Shown here in pieces: positions 13,801-27,500 of a DNA stretch of 64,000 nt. Position numbers and translations under genes: made by a program. The notes beneath the pieces were generated by a model that saw only the letters and a list, made by a program, of their open reading frames with translations, did not search any database and was not told the DNA's origin. The stretch is from Erythrocercus mccallii (Eukaryota > Chordata > Aves > Passeriformes > Dicruridae), in the NCBI GenBank assembly GCA_013397435.1, contig VZRG01000285.1, positions 310,001 through 374,000 of the forward strand. Reading direction: 5' to 3'. The number at the start of each line of letters is the position of its first letter. Position 1 is the stretch's first letter.

Positions 13801-16800
13801 ATATAAGAATTACTAGTAAAATCAGTATTCATTGCATCTTCAGTGGTATGTTTGTAGTTTCTGATATTTTCTGTTATTTGTGTGTGAACAAATGGTGTAT
13901 TTGGCCTTAGAGTAGCACAGTGCCCCTGTGAGTGCAGCTGCCTAAATACGCACTACGAGCGCATGTGTGTAGGGCATCCAGCTCTCCCAAAAGTCATAGG
14001 TGACACAAACGTCTGTGCTCCTCAGGGATGTATAGGCATCATAGTACAACATCCTCCTGATTTAATGGGCATTTTGCTACATTCCACGTGCCCAAAATAG
14101 GAAAGGAAAAGAACAACCAGACTTCGTGTTGTTTTGTTTGCAAGTCTTTATCTCTGCCAGGACATAGAGGTAGTCAGAGCTCATTGGACTATTTGTGAGC
14201 GCTGAGCAGTCTGAATGTTCAATAACTCAGTGTGAAATCAGAAGCAGCATTGCATAAGCATTGACAATATGGAGCAAAATGTGCTTAGATTAAAAAATAA
14301 ACAGGATCGAGGTGTTTCTTGCATACAGTAGGCCTAGCCATTTCAGAGATGAACATAAGCAGATTTCTGAGGTTTTGAATGCAAATCTGGGTGGAACCAT
14401 ATGAATTTACAAAATAAGTAAATAAAATATCCCCAAAGGAAGCCTAGCTTGAAGGACTGAACATGCCAGTAGCAAGTTCTGCTTCAGACTTTGAGAGATA
14501 AAGTACGTTAGTGAGTATCAGTTAATTTATTCAGTGTCATTGCTATATCACAACCTTCTGTTTGATTTTCTTATAAACTAATAATTTCCTGAATGAACTA
14601 ATACTACCATAGCCACTAGTACTTCTGCCTTGTAGAAGTTTTTTATTGTTGTGTATGCAACTAAATTGAAATATCTTTCACTTGAAATATTGACTTTAAT
14701 ATCTCATTTGAAAAATTCATGAAGCCTTTGATGTTAAATCCATACTCAATTTAGCCAAATGCCATTAGAATATGCAATATGCCTGAATACAGAGAGCATT
14801 ATTGTCTGTGTTTCTGCAGAAGAATTACATTTTATGACTGTAACGTTGGGATCTTTTTTGGATTTGTTCATGAAGAAAAGAAAGAGAAAGGCAGCACATT
14901 AGAAGCAAAATGAAAAGTGGTATTGATTAGGCTCTCATTTACCCTCTCTTTGCTTGAATCCCTAAATGCATGAAAATAAGGGTTGTGCCACAGCAAGTAA
15001 CAATGCTCTGTAATGAATGGAACAATCTTTAGAAAATTAGTGTAAACACGTATGATAGTGCACAGATGTTGCTCCTAGTAACTGTCATACATTTATTTTA
15101 CATCTCCATTTACATACATCTCTTTATTTCCTAATAGTATCATAATAGAAACATGACAATAGTTAATGATTTCATAAAACATGGAATGTAAAGCTGACAG
15201 AGAGGTAGAACATTAATTGAAACCTATAGCTATAGTACATTAGAATTACATCTCCTAAATGACTCCTGATAAAAATATCCCTCTTCTACAGAGAAAGACA
15301 AAGACAGGTAAAAAACTAGGCTTTCAACAAATTAATTTTTTTTTCCAGTAAAACAGACTGGCAAATGTTGCAAAATCTCCTGAGTGCTAATAGAATCGTA
15401 TTTGCCTTTAGTAATTTATGGGCACTTTTCCTCCAGCTATCGATCACAGTTAAAAAAAGTAAACTGCATTAACATTTTAGGCAATAATGGCTCCAGAAAA
15501 TGTTTGATTTTTATCACTACCAAAACTGATGTCATGAAACTTGGTTCTTCAGCAGAAGAGGGAGAACTGAGTGCATCCAGCCTGTGGTGTGTTTATGCAA
15601 GTGCCCAGATATGACTGAACAAACTGGATGTTAACTAATGTTTTGAGCGTGTCACATTATGCTAAAACATAAAAAATTGATAGCACACGTCAGGAGAGTG
15701 CTGTGCGGCAGTAATGAGGTGTCCAAAGTACCTTGGGGTCTCTGAGGACTCCAAGGAGCGCCAAAGGGACTGAAGGAGAGCTGCTCTCTGCCACCATCTC
15801 CTGGCCACTGCCTGGGACACAAACTGCCTCTGCTTCTGCTGCCGGCTTTGCCAAGCCTATACCTCAACCGAGGGGACAATCACGGCCATTTGAAGCAAGC
15901 TCATACTGGAAAAATAGCACATTTTAAAATTTGCAGAGAGAAACTGGACCTTAACAAGCTTATGTAGATGTATGTTAAAGTGGACGGTGCAAAGTGCCAG
16001 ACTAAGGGAGCTGAAAGCTCTGTGAATAAATCCAGAGCATTTATCCCTGAGATGCTGTGCTTGGAATTAGGGGAAACTGTTTTGGTCAGCGATGATGACT
16101 CATGTTGTCAGATAGTCCTGAATGCTCTAGAAATGTGTGTTATACCGGATGGTGACTGGACTTGAATTTCTGCAGAATATTTATATATTATGAGAGGAAA
16201 CAGCTTCATTTCAATAGTTAATACTTTCAAAATGGCATTTTTTAGTGTTAATAGCTGAACTTACCTCTTTATGATTGGGAAGCAATGCTGCAAGATAGAT
16301 TGACTTTGAAAGTGAAATTAGATTTGAAGTTTTAGATTTTATGTTAGATTTATGGTTTTACCATAGATCTTTACCATTTGCAAAAATCTGTGATCGACAA
16401 AAGTGAGTTTAATGAAACTTCTTCTTACATTAGTGTTATTGTAGATGACAACATAGCACAATAGATTGATACTTTGTTTCTGTATAATTAATTTTCACAA
16501 CAAAGAACACATGGAATTAGTGTACAAACTGAAACTGCAATCTTTTTGATTCCTTTCATTGCTTAGGTTTTTCCATACTTTTATGTCTTTGGAGCAATGA
16601 AATTATATTGCTGTTTGGTCATATGTTAAATTAATTGTGACAAGTTAAAGTAGATGTTAAAGCAAGCATCCTACAAATTAATTAACAATTGATTAGTACA
16701 GTTTATTGTTTTTCATAAGAAGAAAAATCTTTTATATTCTGAGTACAAATTAAAGTTAAATATTTCCACATCCTGGAAGAAATTTGTGAATTGAAGATCA

Positions 16801-17279
16801 TGTAAATTATATGATCTGTATTATGTAGAACCAAATTAATATCCTTGCTTGTGTTTTAAACAAATGTGCAAACATTCTTGGAGACCTCACACCCTAATGC
16901 TTTTTCTTCAACTGAAAAAAAAGAACATCAGAACCTCTGTGCCTCAGAGGATTATTTTTTACATTATGCCAAAAAAATGAAGTATTCTGAAGTACATATT
17001 AGGATGTAGCATATAGTTTTATGTGTACCACTGAATCTGATACAAGTGAATAAAAACTTATTAGAGAAATTCATTTGCCATGCCTGAAGCTTTTACAATG
17101 AACAGTTTTACAGATCTCATTTTTAGATCTGAATTTTATTTCAGAAACTTTGCAGCATGCTGACTAATGAAGAATTGTGAGAAAGAACACAAAAGTTGTC
17201 TCAAAAAGAAGGTAACTTTCAACTGCAATTTAGAAATATCACACAAATCATCAGGCTATACACCTGTGCATATCAAACA
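10866..17279. other. Non-coding DNA, no gene recognised
   Basis: This is anonymous sequence with short chance ORFs. The two frames at 12002-12187 and 12007-12330 overlap on the same strand, and neither shows a domain. It contains a splice-bounded 51-bp segment at 11384-11434, a strong small hairpin at 12130-12157, and a somewhat GC-richer patch at about 15700-15880. No RNA gene is recognised. Confidence 0.55.
12130..12157. repeat. Inverted repeat, 11-bp arms with 6-nt loop
   Basis: GAAAAGGATGG at 12130-12140 pairs perfectly with CCATCCTTTTC at 12147-12157 across the loop GAAGTA. The stem does not extend further, so it is too short for a typical microRNA precursor. No function is proposed. 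Confidence 0.85.
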
Positions 17280-17870
17280 TAAAAACAAATTGCATCATTT
17301 TTTTTGGATCACCTAGTCAATGGTGTTGAATTTCTGACTTTTAGTTTCAACCAGGTAAGATAAGGTGGCCTGTTCAGCCCATGTTATTAAAGAAATTGGT
17401 TCACCTATTTGATTTCATGTCATTGTAGTTCCAACCATTCATTTATTCAATAAACAGTCTGGTATGTTCTGAGAAATAATGAATATTGATTAAAAAATCA
17501 ATCACTTATTAAGAAACAGGGAAATTGTTTATCCAATCAATTTTAATTTTTGATTTGTTATTTATATTTTCCAATTTAATCCACCCCTCCCTTAGGCTCC
17601 CAAACTACCAAGGAAATCGGGAGGAAGGGCAGAGTGATGCTGGCAGCTACTGTGCAAAGAACACAAAATCTAATGCATTCATTTCAGATTAGACTGGTGG
17701 AAATAGGCCATAATAAAGGAGACCGTGATTGAGAACTGTGGATACATTACCTCATGCACCTTTGGCTATTGCATTGAAACTTTAACTTTTAATATGATTT
17801 ATGAGGCTCTCGGCTTTCTACCTATTACATCACTTAACTCTGACACTGTCAAAACACAATAGTTACAAAA
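17280..17870. promoter_or_regulatory. Candidate conserved non-coding element
   Basis: This block is repeat-free, AT-rich and rich in homeodomain-like ATTA/TAAT and ATTGATT/AATCAAT motifs. The latter form an inverted pair at 17485-17491 and 17496-17502. AATCAAT recurs near 17536. The ATTGATT-type word resembles PBX/HOX-family binding sites in general, which is established for that family, but use here is inference. Its complex, non-repetitive texture is unlike the more random flanks. No long ORF crosses it. Confidence 0.3.
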
Positions 17871-20800
17871 ATATTACAGGTTTCATCTAACCTGGCAGAG
17901 ATTCTGAGCATGGAGGCTGAATGCACAAGTCAGTGAGAGAGACCTGTACAAGTGCTCTGGAGCATTTATCCATTCACTTGATGAGACCTAAGCTGGGAAA
18001 AGAGGTGCTGAATATCCCTTTTTGCAGGGGAATAGACAAACCAACTGATCTGTTTCATCTGAATGCGTGCACTGATTCTAGTTTCATTGTTCATTACACT
18101 AATGAAGAAAACTGCCTTGATACATACAAGCAAACAAATATTCCTCCATCCCTGATGAGTAGTTTAGTCTCTTGGGGATTTTCATTTAGAAGTTGGAAAA
18201 AATTTGTCTTAGTTCTGCCTTTGAATTTGCCTGAGTGAGAAATCTTCCCTGCCCACCATCATGTGTGACCAAACGTAGTTCTCCTTTTTAATAAAGCAGA
18301 GGTGTGCTAGTCTCTTCATATTTAAAGTTGGTATTAACTGTGCTTCGCCTACCTGAAGTTTTCTCATACTAACTTCGTTTCAGAATACTATTTTTTTAAG
18401 AAATATGGAAATACTCTTGTAAAGAATGGGGTAGATATTTTACATATTCAAAGATTTTTTTTAAGGACTTTCTTTCATGGGGAAGGAGTTGGAAGCACTA
18501 CTTGCAATCTGTAACACTACACTGCTTTTGTGGGCCTTGAGTTGGTAAATCAAGACTCACTTTCTTGTGAATAGATGAAAAGTGAGAGTGCATGAGAAAA
18601 AGCAAAATAGGCAGAGCCAAAATCCAGGGCTAAGTGGTCTGAGATCTACAAGGGAAGGAGGGTCTTCTGTTGAGGGTATCCTATAAAGGAAGGAGATTGA
18701 GTCCTTATGTGTATTTCAGCCTCTGTGGAAACCCAAGGCTCTGAGGTGAGATTAGCAGTGTTAAGTAATCAAACCTTATTCATACTAATTGTGTTGTTAC
18801 TCTTTCAAGTATGGAAGAGTAAGGGAAGAACTAATTTTTTTTTCTCCAGTAAACAAATAGATTATATGAGAGTTGAGAGCTCAGATTGTACATAAAAGCA
18901 AAACTCTACCATTACCTGGCTTGTGTAGTCCTCCTGCCTTTGAAGATTCTGTGGGAAATTTACCTGGCCGTGTTTATGATCGGTCTTATGGACAGTTTTT
19001 AAAGTTGGCTTTATCCATTGTATTTCCTGGCATTCTGCTTGTAGATGACCTCACTTTCCTCTTAATTTGTATCTTCTTTCATCAGTTTTTAAGGCAGATG
19101 AGGTATCCCTTGCCTTTCATTTCACTTACATTCATTCACAAAAGAACTGTAATCTGCTCTGTGATTGAAAAAAAACAACTGTAAGAAACCATGACCCAGA
19201 TGAAGCTAAGTACATTTACATAAATGTTTTAAAACACTCAAAGATAGCAATACTTGGTTTTACAACTCAGGGATGCACTCAACAAACTTCCCCAAGGTTT
19301 GGATCCAGTTCTACTCTCTGATGATATAGCAGCAGATAGCAATAAAAAATTTTTTGGCTGACACCAGTTGAGAAGAGTTTGCAAGCATTCAGAAGATTAA
19401 CTTCAGTATTCTGAAGATCTTGTTAAGTATTGGGGGAAAAGCCCCCAGGGTTTAATTACACGATGCATGGTCAGGATTTTCAGATTTAAAATCTGGGAGA
19501 AAATTACTTCTTGAAGTGTTAGGCCTGAGGTTCAATATTCTGCCTGAGTCTTGGTCAAGATAAAGACTTGTGAGACAGAACAAACAAGCCCCCTTGAAAC
19601 TCCTGGATTTACCTAGCTGAGAAAAGACTGAGGGGTGAATAATGTAAGTTCTAAATGATTGCTATGAATAGGATAGTGACCAATGGTTCACTATGTTCAC
19701 TAAGTACAGGGCAAGATATCCTTTTCCTGTGTGTAGGAGAAGAAATTTGTGTTACAGATCAGGAAAGAAGCAATCTTTCATTCTATGATGCTAATTGGGG
19801 GGTGGGAGTAACTATTTTAGGAGGCTGTGTAATTGTCATAATTTTTAAGAAACACGTTATATAGAAATATACAGGTTATTCCTTATTTATATTAGACCCT
19901 TCTTTAAAGTGCAAAGCTGCACTGGTTGGCCTACTGAGCTTCTTTTCCTCCCTTCCCTGATAGCATTCATTGATCAATTTAACTGTTGATTACTTCTCCC
20001 AGATTAAGTCTCTGAAGAAGGAATGGTTAAATTGAAGACTAGAAATTACGACTACTACCCATCACTCTTTGTTTCATTAATTTCATTGCATTCCTATATT
20101 TGGGGACAGATGTATACATGGCATTAATGAACAGATCTGAGCATGTGATGAGGGACAATAAGGTGTAATGACAGTTTGGTACAGAGTGAGTTAGACTCGT
20201 GTTTCTGTGTGTTTATCATGAGAGTAATGGTGTGAAAAGTTGGATGCAAACACCCAGCCATTATTCCATGAAACCTTCATCTCCTGTAGATGTGTTCATG
20301 ACAAAAAAAGGTAATCAATATTGGTTCTACCAAAAGTTTCATCTGATGTCATCTCTGAGTAATCATTAAATATGCAGGAAGAGTAAGACAGTGTTTATAA
20401 TTGCTTCACACATCTGAAAAATGAACTGCATTTGATGTAATATATTGAAAGAGACCACAGGAGTGTTGCACAGCACCTTGACTTTACAAAGAATAGGTAT
20501 TTTTATAGGTAACCATGAAAATAGATATAGAGATGAAATTTCTTAAAGCTTTCTTCCAAGTTCGTAAAAGATTTTGATTACTTGCATCAGCAGTAAGCTT
20601 GCTTTTAAGGTAAAGTCCAAACACTGTATATATTTACCAGTTCATGGCTAGTTAAATTTAATTGCTTTACATTGCCACAAAACAAATGTAATAGCCTGGA
20701 GTACTGTGTCCACTGTGTTTATATTAAAGGAAGCCATGAGTTTGAACTGAAAGTCTTGTAGAAAAGGAATGATGATTCATTTTTTAGGGCAATTACTCTT

Positions 20801-22179
20801 TTGAAAGACTTATGTATATGTTCATACCTCTCTGTCATGACTCTGCCAATAGTTCTGGAAGGACTTTTCCTGCAAGGATTCCCATGTGCGATGCAGAATT
20901 GTCCTCTTGCAGCCACTCCTGAGTGTAAGCAGAGGCCTGTTCTGTTTACAGCATCAGGTTAAGGTGTAGTGTAGTTAACTGATGTTGTGATGATTTTGAG
21001 TAATTTTAAGAAGTTATTTGTGTTAAATTCTTCATGAAAATGTGAAGAACTGATAAGAAAGCATATTTGTTGTTAGTGAACAACCTTGATTCATTAGGGC
21101 CCTATGTGTCAGTCTCTATGTAAAGGAGTCTAAACCCCTCAACGTGTGATATGACTGGTTGTGAATTCTCCTGGTTTGTCATATTTTCTGCATTATTCTA
21201 ATCTTCTCGATATGAATGGAATTGCATCCCCTTTTCCTTGACAGCAAAGACAAACATCAAGCTGTCCAGAAGATAGAGTGCCATTTTATTCCTCTTTTGA
21301 AATTCTTGATGGGATGGGCACAACATCAGCAAACACTCAAGAAAAAACCTCCTGACCCTCCAATTATTCTTGCTGACATTTTTATAATAATTTCCTTTTC
21401 AAGAAATACTGAGTCCTTTGTGTCAGAACAAAACAAACCAAACCAAAAAACAACCTCAAACTTTATTTAATTATTTGGTCAGAACTTAAATTCTACAGTA
21501 GTCCTAATTTAAATGAAATTAGTGCTCAGAATGTTATCTTTTCCCCACTACAATTCTTAAAATTTAAGCAAAGCATATTATACTAGAGTCAGTATGTTAA
21601 AATGGCTGGTTATGATTGTTTTAAACCAAATGGTTTGAACCAGCTTTATTCCCAGTCTAGCATTAAATAGCATGCACACTGATGCCGTGTAGTTGTGGCT
21701 ACACGTTTTAGAATGTTCCTTATGTGTACAGAATGGAGAAAAATCATATTACCATGTTATTCAACATGAAAAGCTATTAAAGCCTGCAATTCAAATATGC
21801 CTTTTTGAGACTATTGAATTAACAGAGTTAGATTAAAATATAAATGAACTTGTTAAGTAATATTTTATTTTCAAAACCCATTTCCTCTTTATATTATTTA
21901 TACAGTTGGCATGTTTGACCAAGAGAATTGATATATTGTCCTCAATAGGGTAAATATCCTTTGTGATTATTCCTTTAATTGCCAGAGCCATCTTTCTCCT
22001 TTCAAATAAAGCAGTATTTAAGAAAATAAATCCATTCTTTTTTCTCCAGGTACTGTGCTGTATCCATAAGATGACCCTGTCCTTCCTGTTTCTGCATGAA
22101 ATCATCAAGCTTGTACCTTGTGCCTACAGTAACTTTTTGCAAGCATAGTGTATCAAACCACCCTCTTCCTCCGTGCCCA
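17871..22179. other. Non-coding DNA, no gene recognised
   Basis: Short unrelated open frames (up to 105 codons at 17921-18238) have no domain, no recognisable signal and no consistent splice pattern. No repeats longer than short homopolymers were noted. Confidence 0.6.
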
Positions 22180-22660
22180 CACCCTGTTAGGCAGGAGGTT
22201 GCCAGGCTTTACTGACACCTGCTAACACCAAGCTGTGCACAATGGATTCTTTGGAGTTCATGGCTGAGTATTCTGATAACAAGATAAAAATAATGCATGG
22301 TGTTAAAAACATCAGAGACTCAATTTAAACAGATGGAAAGGATAGTGTTTTTTCACATTCCGAGGTACAAAACTGCGTATGTTCACTACACACTTTGGAT
22401 GCTTAATAAACTCAAGTCCCAATGAATTGGTTCTTGACAGTTATGAATGGTAGACTGGCTGCATTAAAGCAATGAGGGAGCTAACAGCAGGTTTGCAACT
22501 GGGTTTGAATAAATCATCAACCAAACATATAACAGCATTGTAACAGTAGGCCAGAACCTCTCCAGCCATGTGATTGCTAGTTGCCAGGAGACCATGAATC
22601 TTGGGCATTCTGAAAATATTGAAATAATTTTAGCTGTCTCAAATTTATAGAATGTCTGGA
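22180..22660. promoter_or_regulatory. Candidate conserved non-coding element
   Basis: A roughly 480-bp stretch lacks simple repeats, CR1 similarity and ORFs. Its balanced, complex sequence includes CAGATGG, AACAGATGG-like E-box-type words and several AATAAA/TTAAT words (near 22320, 22405 and 22510). It is flanked downstream by very AT-rich DNA (22640-22830). The call is by texture only. Confidence 0.22.
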
Positions 22661-23999
22661 AAAAATATAATACATTTAAATATATTAAAATATAACCACT
22701 TTGTCAGGGTACATGTAAAGCTTTTAGACAAAATATGGCTTTTTAACTAAAAAAAGGTTTTTTGCATATTGATTTGCTTTCTTTTGTATGATTTATAATG
22801 TATTCAGAAAGAATATTTGCAAAATGTGATATAGTATTTAAAATCTTGACTGTAGTAACTCCGTACCTCTAACGAACACATGCAAGATTATTGTTGGCCT
22901 CTTAGTGCCCATCCAACCATCCCTTTTTCTTACATGGGTAGCTTTACACTTTAAAGGGGTCCAGTGGAGGTCAAATGCACTGCTTTTGTGTTTAAATTTA
23001 ACTGCATTGACCAGCCTTTAAAAGCTGAGATTTTATACTCCGTTTGCAATTATGTTTCCTGCAAAAAATTATGTCAGCGATAGAAACATTGCATCAAATC
23101 CAGTCTTTGTTGTCCCCTCTTCAGAAGGAATTTTGCCAGATGTGTATTTGTGCTATCCACAGATGAAATGTGTATGGGATAGGCCTCATTTACAGTGGGA
23201 ATTTTTAAGGCTGCCTTCTGGTTTTGTGGATTGAATGTTGAACCTGATTGAATTGGACTACATAGATATTTAGTCTGATGTGGCAAAGAGGCAAGAGTCA
23301 GAATGACTCTTCGTGCTCATCTGGTTCTCAAGGCATCTCCTGCAAAAGCAGCAATTAGTGCTCACCACCAGAACTTGCTGCACAACTTGGGATAAGTGTG
23401 GGAGACCTCAGAGACTGTTCAGGGCATCTGAAAGATGGAGTTTTCTCTTTTCTAGTTCTGCCATGAATTTTCTTTGTATGACTTTAGGCAATTGCTTAGT
23501 TTCCCTTTCTCACAAGAGTCAGGAGAAAGAGTTATTTGCTGATTGTAAGGCTGTTGTGTTTTGTGATTATAAGGCGACAGTTATTAACTTACACTAAAAA
23601 AAATACCAGGAAAAAAATCTGATAATGTACAAAGTTAATGGTGTATTTAAATTCTGCCTTAAATAGATGTAAGGAATATACCAATGATATTCCTTTTGTA
23701 AATCAAAATATAGAGACATAAGAATTTCTTTCAACACAATATGTTTTTGCAAGAGTTCATTTAACTAAGTTTTTTGGTTTTTTTATAAGAATTCCCTTTG
23801 TTTAAGACAGCAATATCCTGAAATAGGCACTCGGCAAAGTTTGGGAGAGAGAAACAGAGTGAGTGAAAACTAAGGGCATGTGAAGAACAGTCACTATCCA
23901 GCAACAGCAGCAAAACAGTTTCAATTTTCTGGATTATTAATTCAAATTCACACGCACATGCCAGTTAAAATTAAAGGCCTTTTTTTACGGCTCTAGTTT
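22661..23999. other. AT-rich non-coding DNA, no gene recognised
   Basis: 22640-22830 is especially AT-rich, with alternating ATAT/TTTAAA words. Short open frames at 23052-23234 (plus), 23074-23286 (minus) and 23313-23597 (plus) overlap or lack any recognisable domain. Confidence 0.55.
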
Positions 24000-24590
24000 A
24001 AATTAAAGATTATATTCTGCTCCACAAGTCTGAATTAAATAGCTTATTTTGCACACCAAGCTCTCATTTTAAAGCTAATAAAGAAAAGACATAGCATGTA
24101 CGTGCAAGCTTAAGACAGGAAGGGTCTAAATTACTACACCTGTTTCACTTGGGAGCTACTTTATTAGTGTTACAAAACTTGGCTTTCAATTTGGCAGTCA
24201 GAAGCACATTTAGAACAAGCATTTCTTTGTTTTGACAGAAAGGCTATGGTAAATGAATGACGTTTGAGCGAGGTGTGAAATGTGAAGGTACAAAATTAAC
24301 TGGTAAGATAATTACTGTTCTAATTCTGCATAAACAAGCATTTTGAAAATCATTAATAGTTCAGGGAAATAATGTTAGTGATTAAATAAGGTGGTTTGCA
24401 TCACTGAGCACAACTAAGCTGCTTTAATTACATTTGAAAGCAAGGGAAAGTAGCTAATTAAAATTAGCACAGGGTTCCTGAATGACCAGCATTGCATTGT
24501 TGCCCTAACCTGTTTAATTGCTTGTTTATTAATAATATGTCTTTATTTTCCCCTCTTCTGCATTTAGCAAAATTATTAAAGAAGCTAAAA
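24000..24590. promoter_or_regulatory. Candidate conserved non-coding element (homeodomain-core rich)
   Basis: This is one of the most enhancer-like blocks in the window. It carries TAATTA at 24309-24314, 24425-24430 and 24455-24460, with many further ATTA/TTAAT words (for example AAATCATTAATAG near 24347 and TTATTAATAATATG near 24526). It has no simple repeat and no ORF. TAATTA is the classic core bound by many homeodomain proteins, which is established. That it acts as an enhancer here is inference, and such cores also occur by chance in AT-rich DNA. Confidence 0.33.
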
Positions 24591-27500
24591 TGTGTAAAGA
24601 GAATCTATATATACTTATCAGAATATGCAATGCAGATGTAACCCAGGGAATTACTTCCAAGGCAAGCCAACAGAATTCAGAAGTTGTAACTTTTCTTCAT
24701 GTTAATAATGTTTTCTTCCTGAGTCACATTCCTATGTCAATCACGTCCATGGACAAGAAAAATGGTCTTTGGCACAATTGCTGAATTGCAGCATTTTGGA
24801 GCTTTATTTTTAAAATTGCTTGAATCACTGGCTAAAATATAGGTAATAAATCTGAGAGTAATCAATAATAATTTATGGAAAACATGAGCAAAATGTAATC
24901 TAAATTAGAAGAAAGCTTTGTATTGTCTCAGCCTTTTTTTTAACACAACTTGTGCTACATTTACCAGCTGCAAAAGGTAGGGCTGTTCTGAGAAAAGACC
25001 ATACTCAGTATCTCAATGTTTCCAGCATATTCATCCTTCAGTTAAGGAACATCTGTATTAGATATCTTACTTTCTCTTCCTAGTCTCTCATGTGTTGTTT
25101 TAAGTTACACCTTATTAGTATAAACCTACAGGAAATATTTGGGAGAGGTGTTAGTCTACGCACTTGAAGCAAATATACAGTATAATACAATGAAGACAAC
25201 TAAAAATAGAGTAAAATGCTAATTTATTTTTTCATATTTAGCCATAATCAAGTCAAGTTAAAGCAGACATGATGTTTCCCACGTTGATTTAGTATTTATA
25301 GTGTACCTCTGATGTGAAAGGCTCAGATGCATAATAATTTACATACATATACATTTTAAACAGTAAAAATTCATAAAAATGTGAAGTTCTATATGGAAAG
25401 GTAGCAGATCCCCATGAAAGCAGGTTAAATCATGGGAATTATGCTTATGGAACTGATAAGCAATTAAAATAAGGAGTTAATTTTAACTTCATGAATAGTA
25501 GAGAATATTCAGCAGACAGTACATACATTATTTTATAGGTGCATATTTTTATGAACAAAGAGAAGGGTTCTGCTCTGTATTATAGGATGGTAAAGAAGGA
25601 TCCAAGTCACAGATTTCAATGAGATTTTTCTGCTTCAAGTCTACACAAAATATATGATCAGCATTTTGAGCCATAGCATACAGCACCAATAACTGAAGGT
25701 TGTAGAGAGATGGTATTGGTGGATAGTGGTATGGTATCACCATTCAAGTGATTGTTGGGTCAAAGGGATGCATGACAACTTTTTTAGTAATCAGTGTGGT
25801 GTATAATGAATGGTGGCATTTCTTTGTGTTCTGGCAATGGATAAATAGAATTTCGGTATTCTTTTTTAATTGCAAGATTCCCTGGCTTCCTGTTAGGTCA
25901 TGGTCATCACAATCATGAATAAAACTCTTCATTAACCTTTCCATAACCTATTTCTTCAAATTAATAGCTGTAAAATTGTAAAAGCCACAAGCCCCCCACT
26001 ATGTAAAGAAGAGACTAACAACATTTATCAGACATTATTCTCATAAATGGTGCAAATTATTCCTCTTCCTATTTATAATAATACTATAACCACTTTTGTT
26101 AATGTACAGTTCTGGTAAAAGTGTTCTGTTAGATTTAAATTGCAACTGTTTAAGATTTTGCAGTTCCCAAAAGATGTGCTCTACCCCTCTTTTGTAAGCC
26201 CCTATTCCAGACTTGGGATAGATCCCCTCCCACCTGCCATAGTCCATAGCAGTATTTTCAGACTCGTAACAAGTGTGTGTGGGCCTGCCTTCATGTGCAG
26301 GAGCCTATTGCACCACATCTCTGTGCAGGGAGGTGAGCTCACAAGGATGGCAGTGGGAATATGGGAAGCTTTGCTCCTACACCTACCAGAGCCTTACTGC
26401 AGTTCAGCAGTCCCCACCCAATACATGACTTACCCACCTGCTGCTAACGGGGACACATTTTCTCCTCCTTGACACAAGGTGCTTTTTTCTTAGTTTTCAG
26501 AATATTGATATGACGTGAAAATAATATTGCTAATAGAAATTTCTAAGATGAGTGGTAAATGAAATTGTGGAAGATGTTTTCTATTTCCTATGTCTTTTTG
26601 CTAGTTTTAATATAACCTGAAGAAGTTCTCTGCTTTGGGGAGTCTGTATTATTAAAGTGTCTAAATAGACCAAAATCCTTTGATTGTTTAACTCTGAAAT
26701 ATCCTGGAGTTGTAGTTGTAAGTGCTCTTAATCCTATTTATAGAAATAATCCCACTTGAGCACAACTTGCTCAAGGCACAGAGGAAATGGTGACTTGAAC
26801 TAGACTAGGGTCTAGTACATCCACATCTAATGCTGTTACTGCTGGCCAGTGCTGTCTTTCTTCCTGGGCAAGCCTGGGCTTCTTGATTTCCTTTTGTCCT
26901 CATAGAGGACATGAGAGCATACTACAGTGAAAAGTGAGCCCTTTATAGAATCATTTATTCCTCTAACATGTGCTAGCACTGGAAATACATTACCATTGGA
27001 TTTTATTGATATGGAGAAAGGGCCAGTCCTATAATGTGGTGAGACCCTGCCAGAGGTTTCAACCAGTCCGATGTTTTCTTACAACCTAATAGAGGCAGAG
27101 AAATAAATATCTGAAGGAACAAGATGTTACTGACTGACCTAGTGACAGACTTGCTTCTGGTATTTAGTGAGGTAAGCAAAATACTTCCAGCATATACCGG
27201 AAGCCTTGTATGGTAAGACTGCCAGGTGCACGTAGCCTTCTATTTTGTGGAAACTGAGATTTACAGGGGAACAGAGATTTGACTATACTTTATGCATTTA
27301 TAATGCCAGTTTAAATTTAGAATAAAAAACAAGTAACTCCTATAGTTATAACCATAAACAATTAAGGATACTAATTTGTGTGGCATCTACCTTTACTTAG
27401 CATTAATGAAGAACATGATCATCTTGTAGAACATCCCAACAGGGGAGTCACAAGAACTTAGTTGAGAGCATTGGCAGTAACTGATCTGATTAACTGTGGC

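Noticed and set aside
26140..26472. 110-codon plus-strand ORF
   Set aside because: It has no domain and no recognised family, is partly overlapped by a minus-strand frame, and its length is within chance for 64 kb.
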